A stretch of 64,000 bases of DNA from Purshia tridentata (Eukaryota > Streptophyta > Magnoliopsida > Rosales > Rosaceae), in the NCBI GenBank assembly GCA_003254885.1, contig QANT01003258.1, positions 1-64,000 on the forward strand, in the 5' to 3' direction. Below the pieces are notes generated by a model. The model was not told the DNA's origin. It did not search any database and saw only the letters and a list, made by a program, of their open reading frames with translations. The first letter of the stretch is position 1. Every line of letters begins with the position of its first letter. Positions 10,864-20,351 of this stretch are shown here, in pieces. The position numbers and the translations under genes are program-made.

Positions 10864-13800
10864 CTAACGCCAGTTAACTGCAATGATTGCTGGGGAGTGG
10901 TTAATGTCATCCCACAGTTGCCCCTTAGTTTTCTCAATGGTTGTAGCAAATTTTGGTGGCATATCAGTTAACTTCAATTCACTGAGAGTCTTTAGGTGCC
11001 TCAACCCACTTGGAACATTCAAGTTTGTGCAGGATCTAATCTCCAATTCCCTGAGATTTTGCATTGCCTTCTCCTCCACATTCCACTCTTTTAGTTGTAC
11101 CAGATACCACAACTTCAAAACTATAAGCTGAGGAAAGCCTGCCGTGGAGCAAGTCATCTTGTCACCTGTAAAAGAGTTGGAATAAAAACAGAGTAATTTA
11201 AGATTGGAGAGCTCCTCTAACTTGGGCATTGGATCATCTGAAAAAGAAGAGGCTGACAAAGTAAGATCAGTGAGGGTTTTAGGGAATTCAGGTATGATGG
11301 AAGGAGTTAGCTTTCCAAACAAATTTATGCTGGAGAGATTGTGGAGGCCTGACAAAGACGGGCAGATTAGGTCTCCAGGTTCACCCTTTTCACCAATTGA
11401 TCTCATTCTCAAATACTTGAGGTGCTTCAGGTTTTCAATCCATTTTGCTAATGCATGTTGCTTTGATGAGTCTAACTGGAATGCCAACTTCAATTTTCTT
11501 AGGTTGGTCAACTTTTCCAGCCCATCCTCCAAAGGTCTGTCCTTGTCCATAAATACACCCCATAGTGTCTGCAGATTATTCAGTGAACTGCTACCTTGTT
11601 GACGCGTCCCAAATTTGCTTCGATAGTTCTGGTCTAAGTATACGTGTCGAAGTTGCTGCAGATTCCATATTGAACTAGGGAGAGTGCGCACATGTGTATT
11701 CTTCATATCCAAAGTTTGGAGGTCCAGCAAATCGCCAATGGATTCTGGGAGTGATTCAAGGCAAGTCCACCTCAAGCCTAGATACCTCAACTTGCTTAAT
11801 TTTTCAATCTTGGCCAATTCAGGTCTGAATACACGTTCAAGATCAAGAATCAGTAACGGTCGGAAGCAACCAACTGCAATGCCCTTTTGAAGAAAGAAAC
11901 CTATTTCTTCTCCAGGTTTATTTCCTTCTCGAGTATCAAAGATTAGAATGGAGAGAAGAGGTTGACTATAATAGCATGGAAAATTTGAGCTCCCACCAAG
12001 AATATGATTAAAAGTATTACCATTTCTGTTAACATGGAGAGAAAATCTCCCTGAACTCATGTACAACTCATGTTTTGGTAGAGCATCGGGCAAGTTGCAT
12101 GACTTGACTTTCCCATTAAGCGTTCTTTCAACCACTTGAATCATGTTGCGACCAATCAACTCCTTCAGATACTTATCTGCAACATCTTCATAAGTTTCTT
12201 TCTCATTTTCGACTTTTATCAAACCTTCTGCAATCCACAAAGCAATTAATCTCCTTGCAGGAATTTCAAAGCCCGTTGGGAAGAGTTTTAAGTAAGAAAG
12301 ACATTTGTAGAGATGATCTGCACGACGCAACTCTTCTAAGGACTCTGTGGTGTAGGGATGTAACAACGGCATACCAGTCCCACTGATCAGCCTTTCCAAC
12401 TCCGCAGCAGTAGTCACAACTTTCCCTGACATTAGATATCCAACGCGTAAGATGGCTAGTGGTAAACCCCCACATTTACCTAGAATTTTCATTGCTCGCT
12501 TTTCTTCTTCTGGAGGAAATTGCACCATCTGGATAAACAACTTCCAGCTCTCTTCTTTGGTCCGCAATTTAAGTTGGTGGGGATGATTAGTACTGCTGGC
12601 TTGCGAAGCCACCTTGTTGTCACGTGTGGTGAGCAGAATTCTGCTTCCATTTGATGTTACTGGAAATGCTGCTTTCAGAGTATTCCACTCTTCTATTGTT
12701 GGGATGTTGTCTAGAACTAACAGGAAAATATTGTCTTTTAAGATATCATGTACCATATGAATCACGGATGCATTGCGATTTTCTTCCTCTTCCTCTTCCA
12801 TTTGCATTTTGATAGACCTCAAGATCTGCTTTGCTACGTCTTCCAGAAATGCAATTTCATCGGACTTCACAGGGACAGAAACCCATGCACGGCATTGGAA
12901 ATGTTCCACAACATCACCATGACTATAAATTTTCTTTGCCAGCGTTGTCTTACCTATGCCTTCAATCCCCACAATGCAAATAACAGAGGGCTGTTTATTG
13001 TTGGTTGTCAGTCCTGAGTTTCCCGACACCACTGCACGTATGTCTTCTTCCAAACCGACCACTGAGCTTGACTCTTCCCTGAATTCGATGCCGAATGCTT
13101 CTATGCTTCTCACTAGAAGATTGATAGTACATTCGATTTGTTCAATTTTACAGGAAAGATTTCTCACAGCTCTTGTTTTGAATAGATGGTTTGATCTCGT
13201 CACAGTGCCTGAACTCTTCATAAAGGTGCCCACAGATTTCTCTGCGCGTTGAGCAATTATCCTCATTTGCACCAACCAAGCCATTCTGGAATTATATCTT
13301 CTTTCAATCATTCCTGCATCGTCTACAAGTTTATGCATTCTTTTCAGTTGATTGCATAGAGAACAGACTTTATCAGATACTTCACCCAATACATTTGGCT
13401 TCTCATTCAGGTAGCTGTGAATTCTGCCTACTACAGATGAAATAATTATGTCATCTTCGGTACTCTGAGGTGGGGATTGATAGACAAACTTTGATGAATC
13501 TCTTCTTACAAATTTGAAGCCATATCTACCCTTCATTTCTAAAAGTTCTGTGAACCGAACCTCGATACAGGTTATGTCCCCCTTCAGCTTTCTTCTTGCC
13601 TTCCAACTGTCGATAATGGATAGCCACCTATTTCGTGATGGTGGTCTCTCTAAGAAGTTGTGAATGGCAGTCTTCGCTTCATTAGTGATCTCTTCCACTT
13701 CCTCCACCCAGGCCTCTTCAAGTTCACTCTCGAATCTAACTCCTTCTATATCTTTCAGAAAATAATGCAGTAGAAGCAACTGCAGATTTATTGAATGCAT

Positions 13801-14727
13801 TTGCTCTTCACTACTGTCACTCCTCAAAACTGGGTCTTGAGTGATGAGACCATTTATTTTCTGTACAATAGAAAAAGTCGAAGCCGCTGCTTTTTCAACT
13901 CGTACTTGGCACTTTACCCATTTTTGTTGATCATCACTTTCATGAATAATCGGTCTGTCCAGCAGGCTTGTAATATTAGACCTTGATCTCTCCAGCGATT
14001 TGCATATGTTAATCTCTTGTAGCTTCTTCATCAAAATGCTTATTTCCTCCTTGACCAGCTTATTTTCAGTGAAAAGCCCTTCTACCTGCTTGAAATTCTC
14101 ACTGATGTTAGAAAAAAATGTTATGGGGTTGTGGGAGTTTCTTCTGATCCTCTGTTTCTCAAAGGCTGCAACTAAATCCTGCGCTTTTTGAACCGCGAAT
14201 TTGATTTTGGCCATCCATGCTGCCTCAGTTTCATCTAGTCCATCGAGTTTTACTCCACCAGATATAAAGCTGGGACCAAAGATTTGTTTTCCTCTGATTT
14301 CTACAAGGACCGTTAAATCCATAACTTGATCTGCATCCTTTGAAATTGCGAGCAGGAACCTCGATTCTCTTCGAACCCACTTGATGTCTTCCTCTAAGAA
14401 CAGAAACGGCACATGGTTGATGTACAAGTAGAGAAACAACAGGGCAATTAGAGAGGCACAGAGAAGCCATTGATACAGTGGTACATTGCTTCCGAAGCGG
14501 CCAAGAAGGAATACCGCAAATATGACAAAAAACCGAGCATGTTTGAGAATTGAATCCAAGAATGCAGAGGGATTGGTTGTTGTCTCTCCCTCTACAATTT
14601 CACTAAAAATAAAATCAAATATATCAAGATATCCACTGTGATCCATCGATGCTAGATCTTCAGTACTCTTCCTATACTTCAACAAGAAAGGCTGATCAGC
14701 AGTGGATTTGAATGAAAGTGGAAACAT
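10864..14727 (-). CDS. membrane-anchored NLR with three tandem Rx-N-like coiled-coil modules, NB-ARC and LRR
   Basis: Single-exon frame of 1287 codons plus stop. NLRs are intracellular immune receptors. Layout seen: two hydrophobic segments at about 66-76 and 84-111; then three modules each carrying the A-W-x3-[IVM]-x6-A-x3-[VI]-x2-F pattern of Rx-N domains (171 region, 339 region, 483 region); NB-ARC with P-loop GIEGIGKTT at 587-595, RNBS-B GSRILLTTRD at 694-703, GLPLA at 754-758 and an RNBS-D CLSYLKLFP at 809-817; leucine-rich repeats from about 905 to the end. Kinase-2 reads LLVLDN (669-674) where LLVLDD is usual, and the MHD site reads LPD (879-881). The frame is uninterrupted, so it looks expressed, but the altered motifs suggest non-standard nucleotide cycling. 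The first ATG is used; an ATG at residue 28 is also possible. It faces a DUF4220 gene head to head. Confidence 0.9.
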   Translation of the reverse strand: MFPLSFKSTADQPFLLKYRKSTEDLASMDHSGYLDIFDFIFSEIVEGETTTNPSAFLDSILKHARFFVIFAVFLLGRFGSNVPLYQWLLCASLIALLFLYLYINHVPFLFLEEDIKWVRRESRFLLAISKDADQVMDLTVLVEIRGKQIFGPSFISGGVKLDGLDETEAAWMAKIKFAVQKAQDLVAAFEKQRIRRNSHNPITFFSNISENFKQVEGLFTENKLVKEEISILMKKLQEINICKSLERSRSNITSLLDRPIIHESDDQQKWVKCQVRVEKAAASTFSIVQKINGLITQDPVLRSDSSEEQMHSINLQLLLLHYFLKDIEGVRFESELEEAWVEEVEEITNEAKTAIHNFLERPPSRNRWLSIIDSWKARRKLKGDITCIEVRFTELLEMKGRYGFKFVRRDSSKFVYQSPPQSTEDDIIISSVVGRIHSYLNEKPNVLGEVSDKVCSLCNQLKRMHKLVDDAGMIERRYNSRMAWLVQMRIIAQRAEKSVGTFMKSSGTVTRSNHLFKTRAVRNLSCKIEQIECTINLLVRSIEAFGIEFREESSSVVGLEEDIRAVVSGNSGLTTNNKQPSVICIVGIEGIGKTTLAKKIYSHGDVVEHFQCRAWVSVPVKSDEIAFLEDVAKQILRSIKMQMEEEEEENRNASVIHMVHDILKDNIFLLVLDNIPTIEEWNTLKAAFPVTSNGSRILLTTRDNKVASQASSTNHPHQLKLRTKEESWKLFIQMVQFPPEEEKRAMKILGKCGGLPLAILRVGYLMSGKVVTTAAELERLISGTGMPLLHPYTTESLEELRRADHLYKCLSYLKLFPTGFEIPARRLIALWIAEGLIKVENEKETYEDVADKYLKELIGRNMIQVVERTLNGKVKSCNLPDALPKHELYMSSGRFSLHVNRNGNTFNHILGGSSNFPCYYSQPLLSILIFDTREGNKPGEEIGFFLQKGIAVGCFRPLLILDLERVFRPELAKIEKLSKLRYLGLRWTCLESLPESIGDLLDLQTLDMKNTHVRTLPSSIWNLQQLRHVYLDQNYRSKFGTRQQGSSSLNNLQTLWGVFMDKDRPLEDGLEKLTNLRKLKLAFQLDSSKQHALAKWIENLKHLKYLRMRSIGEKGEPGDLICPSLSGLHNLSSINLFGKLTPSIIPEFPKTLTDLTLSASSFSDDPMPKLEELSNLKLLCFYSNSFTGDKMTCSTAGFPQLIVLKLWYLVQLKEWNVEEKAMQNLRELEIRSCTNLNVPSGLRHLKTLSELKLTDMPPKFATTIEKTKGQLWDDINHSPAIIAVNWR

Positions 14728-16141
14728 GTACTACCCAACTGTGTTTTTCTATTAGGACTGGCATGATGCCATTTGCAATTTTAATAGAGTACTGCAAATT
14801 GCAGTCTTACATGATGAAAGAGTCATTTAATGAAAGAGATAGACATACGTGATAGATGTATACAACCGTTGTATACATGTTGTACTCTTGTAAGACCAAG
14901 ACATCTCAGCAGCTAAAAAGCAAATAATAACCCATCAGCTTACTTTTTAAAGTCATTTACTAATAATTTGCACATGATTTGTCAGAAGTTGCACATGAGT
15001 TGTCATTTAGTAAACAAAGCCATATGACTCTACCTTGGCATCATCAACCATTATTTATTTTTTTGGTCTCCCCCTAGAAAAAAGTATATTAGAATCATAA
15101 GATAACCTTGAATGGTAAGGAAAAGGCCGGAAAATAAATTAACCTAGAAAATTGTTGGGTGGTGAACTTTTTTCTTTCTTGACCAGTGATGGTGATTTCA
15201 ATGGCGAGTATGTTTATCGCATATAACCTAGAAATATGGACCCGCTAGAGATAGAAGAGATTCATAAGATCTAGCTAGGTTGATTGCTGTAGTATATTAG
15301 CATAACGAGGAGCTAGCAAATTATATTAATTAATGAAACTAAAGTTTGATAATCTAGTCTTAGATCTGTGAGCTCTTACATTTATTGAATTTTTTGTCGT
15401 TTAGTTGACAAATTATGATTCCAAAATCATAGTTTAGATTAGATCGTTCACTTGTGTAGTATGATATCAATGACCGTTTATTTATGTCACGTGCTTATAT
15501 CCAAAATAATGCCGATATTAAATTTAGTGTTCGGTGTCAAAAGCCCATAAGGCTGAGTGATAGATTTATAAATTATATTTCTTAAGACTTATTACAAAGG
15601 GTAATTTACAAAATTGCAGTAGTAAGTGAATAGTGAGAGAAGTTTATTTGGACCGACCTTAAAATCCATATCATTGCTTAGTGAAGAAAAATTTCTTTAT
15701 TGTGTGTATGACACATGTGGTGTTACAAATCCAGCAAATTATGCCGACCTGGTGTTAACCGTAGCAGCTACCTATTTTGTTTTGCTCTTTTACTTCTAGA
15801 GAAGTCCATGGATTCTGAGAGTGCTTCCTCTCTCTGGCATCACCATGGATACTCTTGAAAACTAAACAAGCACAAGCACAAGTCGTAAGTCTTGCTACTT
15901 TCTACAGCCTTTCAAATCCTTCAAAGGAGAGAAATCATGTTAGTCACAAGTAAGATTACTAATTCATGCCTTTCTTCTGTTTGTTTATCAACCACTTCTT
16001 TTTTATGCTTCAAGAAGAGTAATTTTCTTCCTATAATGAGTGTATGAAAAATTATAATGCTTTGTTTGATACATTATGATGCCTTGAAAAGTTTCATTTC
16101 CAGTTATCAGCACTTTGATCTTCACAAAGAAGAGGAAGGCC
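14728..16141. other. shared upstream region of NLR and DUF4220 genes
   Basis: About 1.4 kb between the divergent starts, AT-rich, no further gene seen. From about 15837 on it is homologous (reverse complement) to 20180-20351, so the DUF4220 leader was part of the duplicated block. The sequence around 15780-15880 has a CCATGG-rich stretch followed by likely leader sequence of the DUF4220 gene. Confidence 0.6.
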
Positions 16142-18220
16142 ATGCAACTTATCCCAGAAAGTGTACGAAAACTCTGGAGCTTTTGGGAGCTTCGGGCTAT
16201 GGTACTAATCAGCCTTGGATTGCAAACCATCCTCATCCTGATTGGCAACTGGAGAAAGCAATCAACTAGTAACATACTCAGAATTGTTCTGTGGCTGACT
16301 TACTTGTCGGCTGACTCGATTGCAACAGTTTCACTTGGGGTACTCTCCAGCAACCAAGAAGACTCTAAAGGTGATTCTGTAAACCCAGACAATGTAATAA
16401 CAGCGTTTTGGGCACCCTTTCTTCTCTTGCATCTCGGTGGCCCAGATACTATTTCTGCTTATTCATTAGAAGACAATGACTTGTGGCTGAGGCACTTGCT
16501 TGTACTAGTTGTCCAGGGGGTTGTAGCTTTGAATGTCTCCTACAGAGCATGGTCCAATAAAGTCTTGAATTTTTTGGCAATACCAATGTTTATAGTTGGG
16601 ATTATAAAGTTTTGGGAGAGGATTTGGGTTCTAAGATCTCATAGCAGGGAGCAATTCCGAGACTCTATGCTCCGTGATCCCGACCCAGGTCCAAATTATG
16701 CTAGATACATGGAAGAATACAGCTCAAGGAAAGCTGAGGGATTTAGGGTTGAACTAGAAAACTTCATTGATGATGAGGATCTCACTCCCACACTTGGGGA
16801 TCCCACTCCCACAGCTGCAGTAGCTGCAGGTGTTTCCCAAAAATCTGCAAATGCAAACACAGCCTTCCGTTTCTTCGAAACCTTCAAGCGGCTATGTGCT
16901 GATCTCGTCCTCAGCTTCCATGATATCGAAAGCAGCCAATCCTTCTTCCAAACTAGAGACTTTAAGGAAGCTCTCCAAGTTATTGAGTTTGAGCTTGGAT
17001 TCATGTATGATGTGTTTTATACTAAAGCAGTCCTGGTTTACTCTGGTTGGGGTTGCATTCGCCGTTGTATTACTCTTTCTTTGACAGTTTTTGTATTATT
17101 ATTCTTCCATTTCACAAAGAAGCAAGCATACAAAGAAGTGGATGTAATTATCACTTATATATTGTTGGTAGGGGGTATCGTTCTAGAAATTTATGCTGTT
17201 GTGCTACTGCTTTCTTCAGACTGGACACTGCTATGGCTGGATAAGCACAAAAGCAAGGCGGTGGATCTCTTGAATCAAGCCGCTTCATCATTCCCATTGG
17301 TTAAAAACAAAAGCTGGTCTAATTCCTTGGCACAATACAATCTAATAACATTTTCTTTTCAAGATAGGCCAGCCATGTGCCTTTGTATCCAGAAGTTCTT
17401 GTTCATAGATAAGTTGTTGGAAAAGCATCGATACAAAGAGTCGAAGGATATTTCCAACGAGTTTGTGAAGAAGTTGATATTTGAACAGCTCCAAGGGAAA
17501 TCAGGGAGTGCTTCTGATTTCAAGGCTCGCAAACAACTATGTGCTCGAAAGGGTGACTGGGTGCTTGAAAAAGCACAGTGCAAAGATCAACTTGGCTGGG
17601 CCATTGACGAGGTTGAATTTGACCAGAGCATTCTTCTCTGGCATATTGCAACAGATCTCTGTTATAATTCTGATATGAACAGGACCTCCAACTTTGTTCC
17701 TAGCCAAAATTGTGAAGCCAGTAAGTTGTTATCCGAGTACATGTTGTATCTTTTAGTGATGTGCTCCTTCATGCTGCCAAATGGGATTGGGGAGATAAGA
17801 TTTAGAGACACATGTGCTGAGGCTGAGGAGTTTTTCAAGGAAAGAAAAATATCAAAATCGGATAAGAAGGAAGCTTGCAAAAAGCTACTGGAGATATGCA
17901 CAGAGATCCATCCATCTACAGTGAAAGGAGATAGGAGCAAGTCAGTGCTATTTGATGCATGCAGGCTTGCAAAAGATTTGCAGTCGCTGGACGCAGAGAA
18001 AAATTGGGGTAATCACAAGAAGTGGGAGTTGATAAGTCATGTGTGGGTGGAAATGCTGTCTTTCGCGGCGAATCAGTGTCGATGGAGTGATCATGCTCAG
18101 CAGCTCAGGCGAGGAGGAGAGCTGCTCACTCATGTCTGGCTGCTTATGGCACATTTTGGAATAACTCAACAGTTCCAAATTTCTGTAGGCCATAGAAGGG
18201 CAAAATTGATTTCGCAGTAA
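16142..18220 (+). CDS. DUF4220/DUF594 membrane protein
   Basis: Intronless frame, 692 codons plus stop, from the ATG of MQLIPESVRKLW, the typical start of this plant family; upstream frame has no ATG. The biochemical role of the family is not established; it is widespread and expanded in plants, often in clusters. Four hydrophobic segments occupy about residues 20-160, including the family signature WAPFLLLHLGGPDTISAYSL and a following LEDNDLWLRH block; two more lie near 312-330 and 337-370. The C-terminal DUF594 region shows LLWHIATDLCY, LSEYMLYLLV, FMLPNGIG and the closing WVEMLSFAA...HVWLLMAHFG block, so the protein is full length. A truncated inverted copy lies at 18.85-20.35 kb. It is divergent from the NLR and may share regulation (inference). 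Confidence 0.9.
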   Translation: MQLIPESVRKLWSFWELRAMVLISLGLQTILILIGNWRKQSTSNILRIVLWLTYLSADSIATVSLGVLSSNQEDSKGDSVNPDNVITAFWAPFLLLHLGGPDTISAYSLEDNDLWLRHLLVLVVQGVVALNVSYRAWSNKVLNFLAIPMFIVGIIKFWERIWVLRSHSREQFRDSMLRDPDPGPNYARYMEEYSSRKAEGFRVELENFIDDEDLTPTLGDPTPTAAVAAGVSQKSANANTAFRFFETFKRLCADLVLSFHDIESSQSFFQTRDFKEALQVIEFELGFMYDVFYTKAVLVYSGWGCIRRCITLSLTVFVLLFFHFTKKQAYKEVDVIITYILLVGGIVLEIYAVVLLLSSDWTLLWLDKHKSKAVDLLNQAASSFPLVKNKSWSNSLAQYNLITFSFQDRPAMCLCIQKFLFIDKLLEKHRYKESKDISNEFVKKLIFEQLQGKSGSASDFKARKQLCARKGDWVLEKAQCKDQLGWAIDEVEFDQSILLWHIATDLCYNSDMNRTSNFVPSQNCEASKLLSEYMLYLLVMCSFMLPNGIGEIRFRDTCAEAEEFFKERKISKSDKKEACKKLLEICTEIHPSTVKGDRSKSVLFDACRLAKDLQSLDAEKNWGNHKKWELISHVWVEMLSFAANQCRWSDHAQQLRRGGELLTHVWLLMAHFGITQQFQISVGHRRAKLISQ

Positions 18221-18665
18221 ACAAGTAATCACACAAATGCCAATTCGTTCATTGAACTTTTAATTACAATGCAGCTGCCAAAATTTTGTTAAACCACTGA
18301 AAATTCTACAGACTATTTATCAAGGTTGTAGATACGAATGAGGTCAACTTATCAATTATGATCTTCATGAAGGCCAAAAACTTCAAGAGAAAATTGTAGT
18401 TGAGTAATTTTTGACTATGTCCTTTTAAGTAATATTTTGGGGAATGACAAAGTTTTAGTTGAAAATAATTTAAAAGTCGGTGACAAAATTAATAGGTTTT
18501 AATTTTATACGTTTTGATACTGTCGTTTGTCTGACTGCCGTTAAATGCTGACCTATCATGAGTAAGGCCCATACTTTGGTAGAGCTTTGCTGCCCACAGT
18601 CGCCTAAAGTCCAAGTGCCAACAAACATTTTGGTAACGATGATCAACATCTCTTTAGGGTTAATG
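18221..18665. other. DUF4220 3' flank and duplication axis
   Basis: No gene seen. This short stretch separates the intact DUF4220 gene from its inverted, decayed copy and so holds or adjoins the axis of the inferred inverted duplication. Confidence 0.5.
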
Positions 18666-18848
18666 TATAGACAAGCTGCTAGTAGGGTTAATTAATTGTT
18701 ACCTCAGTTGATAGATCCCAAACCAGGTAATTTAGAACTTATATTTTGGTATGTAATGTCTTCAATATTTATGTTTGTAACTGGCCAAATGTTCTCATGC
18801 ATAATACGTCAACATTTACCGTATAACAGATATTTAGACAAAAAACAA
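18666..18848 (+). repeat. dispersed repeat, copy B
   Basis: Counterpart of 428-618 in the same orientation; see that entry. It abuts the broken end of the DUF4220 copy, so it may mark the duplication breakpoint. Confidence 0.55.
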
Positions 18849-18917
18849 TTCAGAGTCTTCTTGGTTGTTGGAGAGTCTGCCAAGTGAAACTGTTGCAACA
18901 GAGTCAGCTGACAAGTA

Positions 18918-19554
18918 TGTTGGGATTGGTCCAGCCCATGAGGTTTAATTGAAGATCTAGAATCTTCTACTTCTTTCTAGTTAGTGCAAGAGGTTTAATT
19001 GAAGATCTAGAATCTTCTACCTCTTTCTAGTTAGTGCAAGTTGGCTAAAGTTCAAGAAGTTTGTAGAGAATTCTACAAAGCTTGGGTGGTGGACTTTTCT
19101 CCAAGTTTCTAGAAGGATCCAAGAGTTGGTGGACTTTTCTCCAAGTTGCTAGAAGGATCCATCCATGGCTATAAAAGGAGGATGAGGCTTGGCATTTAAG
19201 ATCAAGCAATCAAGGCCTTCTCAAGGTCTTCAACTCAAAGTGTGAGAGTTCACTAAGGGAGTTGTGTGTGAGAGGGCAAGGCTTGGGTAGAGTAATCTTC
19301 TAGTTGAGAGAGGGTGTACAAGGGGTGTATCCTATTGGGTACAAGGGCTCGGGTTTGGGATTAAACTCTTGAGTGTAATTCTTGTACAAGGTTATTTCTC
19401 TCATAGTGAAGGAAACTCTTCGTGGACGTAGGCAGGATTTTGCCGAACCACGTTAAATTCTTGGTGCTCTCTTGTTTTCTTTTATTGGCTTGTGTATTTT
19501 ATTCTTCCATCACATATTTAATATTTGTCGTGGCGAGGGGATTTATTCCCAACA
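18918..19554. mobile_element. solo LTR 1 (637 bp), inside the DUF4220 copy
   Basis: Begins TGTTGGGATTGG and ends TTATTCCCAACA, a TG...CA LTR with inverted termini TGTTGGGA/TTCCCAACA. Flanked by a perfect 5-bp target duplication AAGTA (18913-18917 and 19555-19559). A CTATAAAAGG box lies near 19170, as in an LTR promoter. Upstream of it are a 50-bp tandem duplication (18941-18990, 18991-19040) and a second with a 40-bp period (from 19088), as often seen in the U3 region. No internal domain is left. Copia-like by its ends. Confidence 0.85.
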
Positions 19555-19745
19555 AAGTAAGCAAGCCACAGAACAATTCTGAGTATGTTACTGGCTGAAT
19601 GCTTTCTCCAGTTGCCAATCATATGAGGATGGTTTGCAAGACAAGGCTGATTAGAATCATAGCTCCCACTCGTTTCAGAGCTTTCTCACACTTTCTGGGA
19701 AAAGTTGCATTGTCTTCCTCTGTTTGTGAAAATCAATCTGCTGAC

Positions 19746-20175
19746 TGTTGGAGTTGGTTTACAACTCCAAACTGGTTTGGTCATATAGCAGCAGATAGAT
19801 ACTTGTAGACTAAGCATTGACCATGAATTCGACTAGGACTTAACCTTGTGGCCTATAAGGATTAAGTGTTAACTGATATATAAGGCTAAAAGGGATTCCT
19901 AATCTATTAAGGACAATGAAATAATATCCTAGGCTAATAAGGATATCCTATAGAGTTTAGTATGGGTTAGACTCTATAGGATCAGCCACTATAAATAAGG
20001 CATAGATCCCTTTGCATGCAGAACACACACGAAAAGGACTACACCCCATCTGGTAGATAAGTGCTAAGGTGCTGCAGTGCAAAGAAGGTCTAAGCTCTCT
20101 GCTTCTTGTATTCATGGATGCTGCTATGGTTAATACTAGTAAGTGTTTATATCCATATAAGTAATAAAGTTAACA
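19746..20175. mobile_element. solo LTR 2 (430 bp), inside the DUF4220 copy
   Basis: Begins TGTTGGAGTTGG, ends AAAGTTAACA, and is flanked by a perfect 5-bp target duplication CTGAC (19741-19745 and 20176-20180). A CTATAAATAAGG box is present near 19990. Sequence is unrelated to solo LTR 1, so it is a different family. Removing it rejoins two halves of the DUF4220 leader homology. Confidence 0.82.
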
Positions 20176-20351
20176 CTGACAACTTGAAATGTAATGTTTC
20201 AAAACATCAGAATGCATATCAAACACAAAACGCACATCAAGTTTGCATAACTCATTGCCCAGAGTGCAGGAAGTTAGTAATGTCACATGTGACTAACATG
20301 ATTGTTGCTTGTGCTTGTTTAAGTTTCAAGCGTGGCCATGGTGATGATGCC

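Larger units (their letters stand above)
18851..20351 (-). pseudogene. decayed inverted copy of the DUF4220 gene (5' part)
   Basis: The reverse complement of this stretch, read without the two LTR insertions, follows 15837-16365: leader sequence (ACTAAACAAGCACAAGCA, CATGTTAGTCACA), the region of the start codon and about the first 75 codons, through GTTCTGTGGCT, GCAACAGTTTCACTTGG and CCAAGAAGACTCT. Only the 5' end of the gene is present; the remaining roughly 600 codons are missing. Frame is not kept, for example around the start region where several bases differ. It is interrupted by solo LTRs at 18918-19554 and 19746-20175. It is no longer able to make the protein. Confidence 0.85.
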
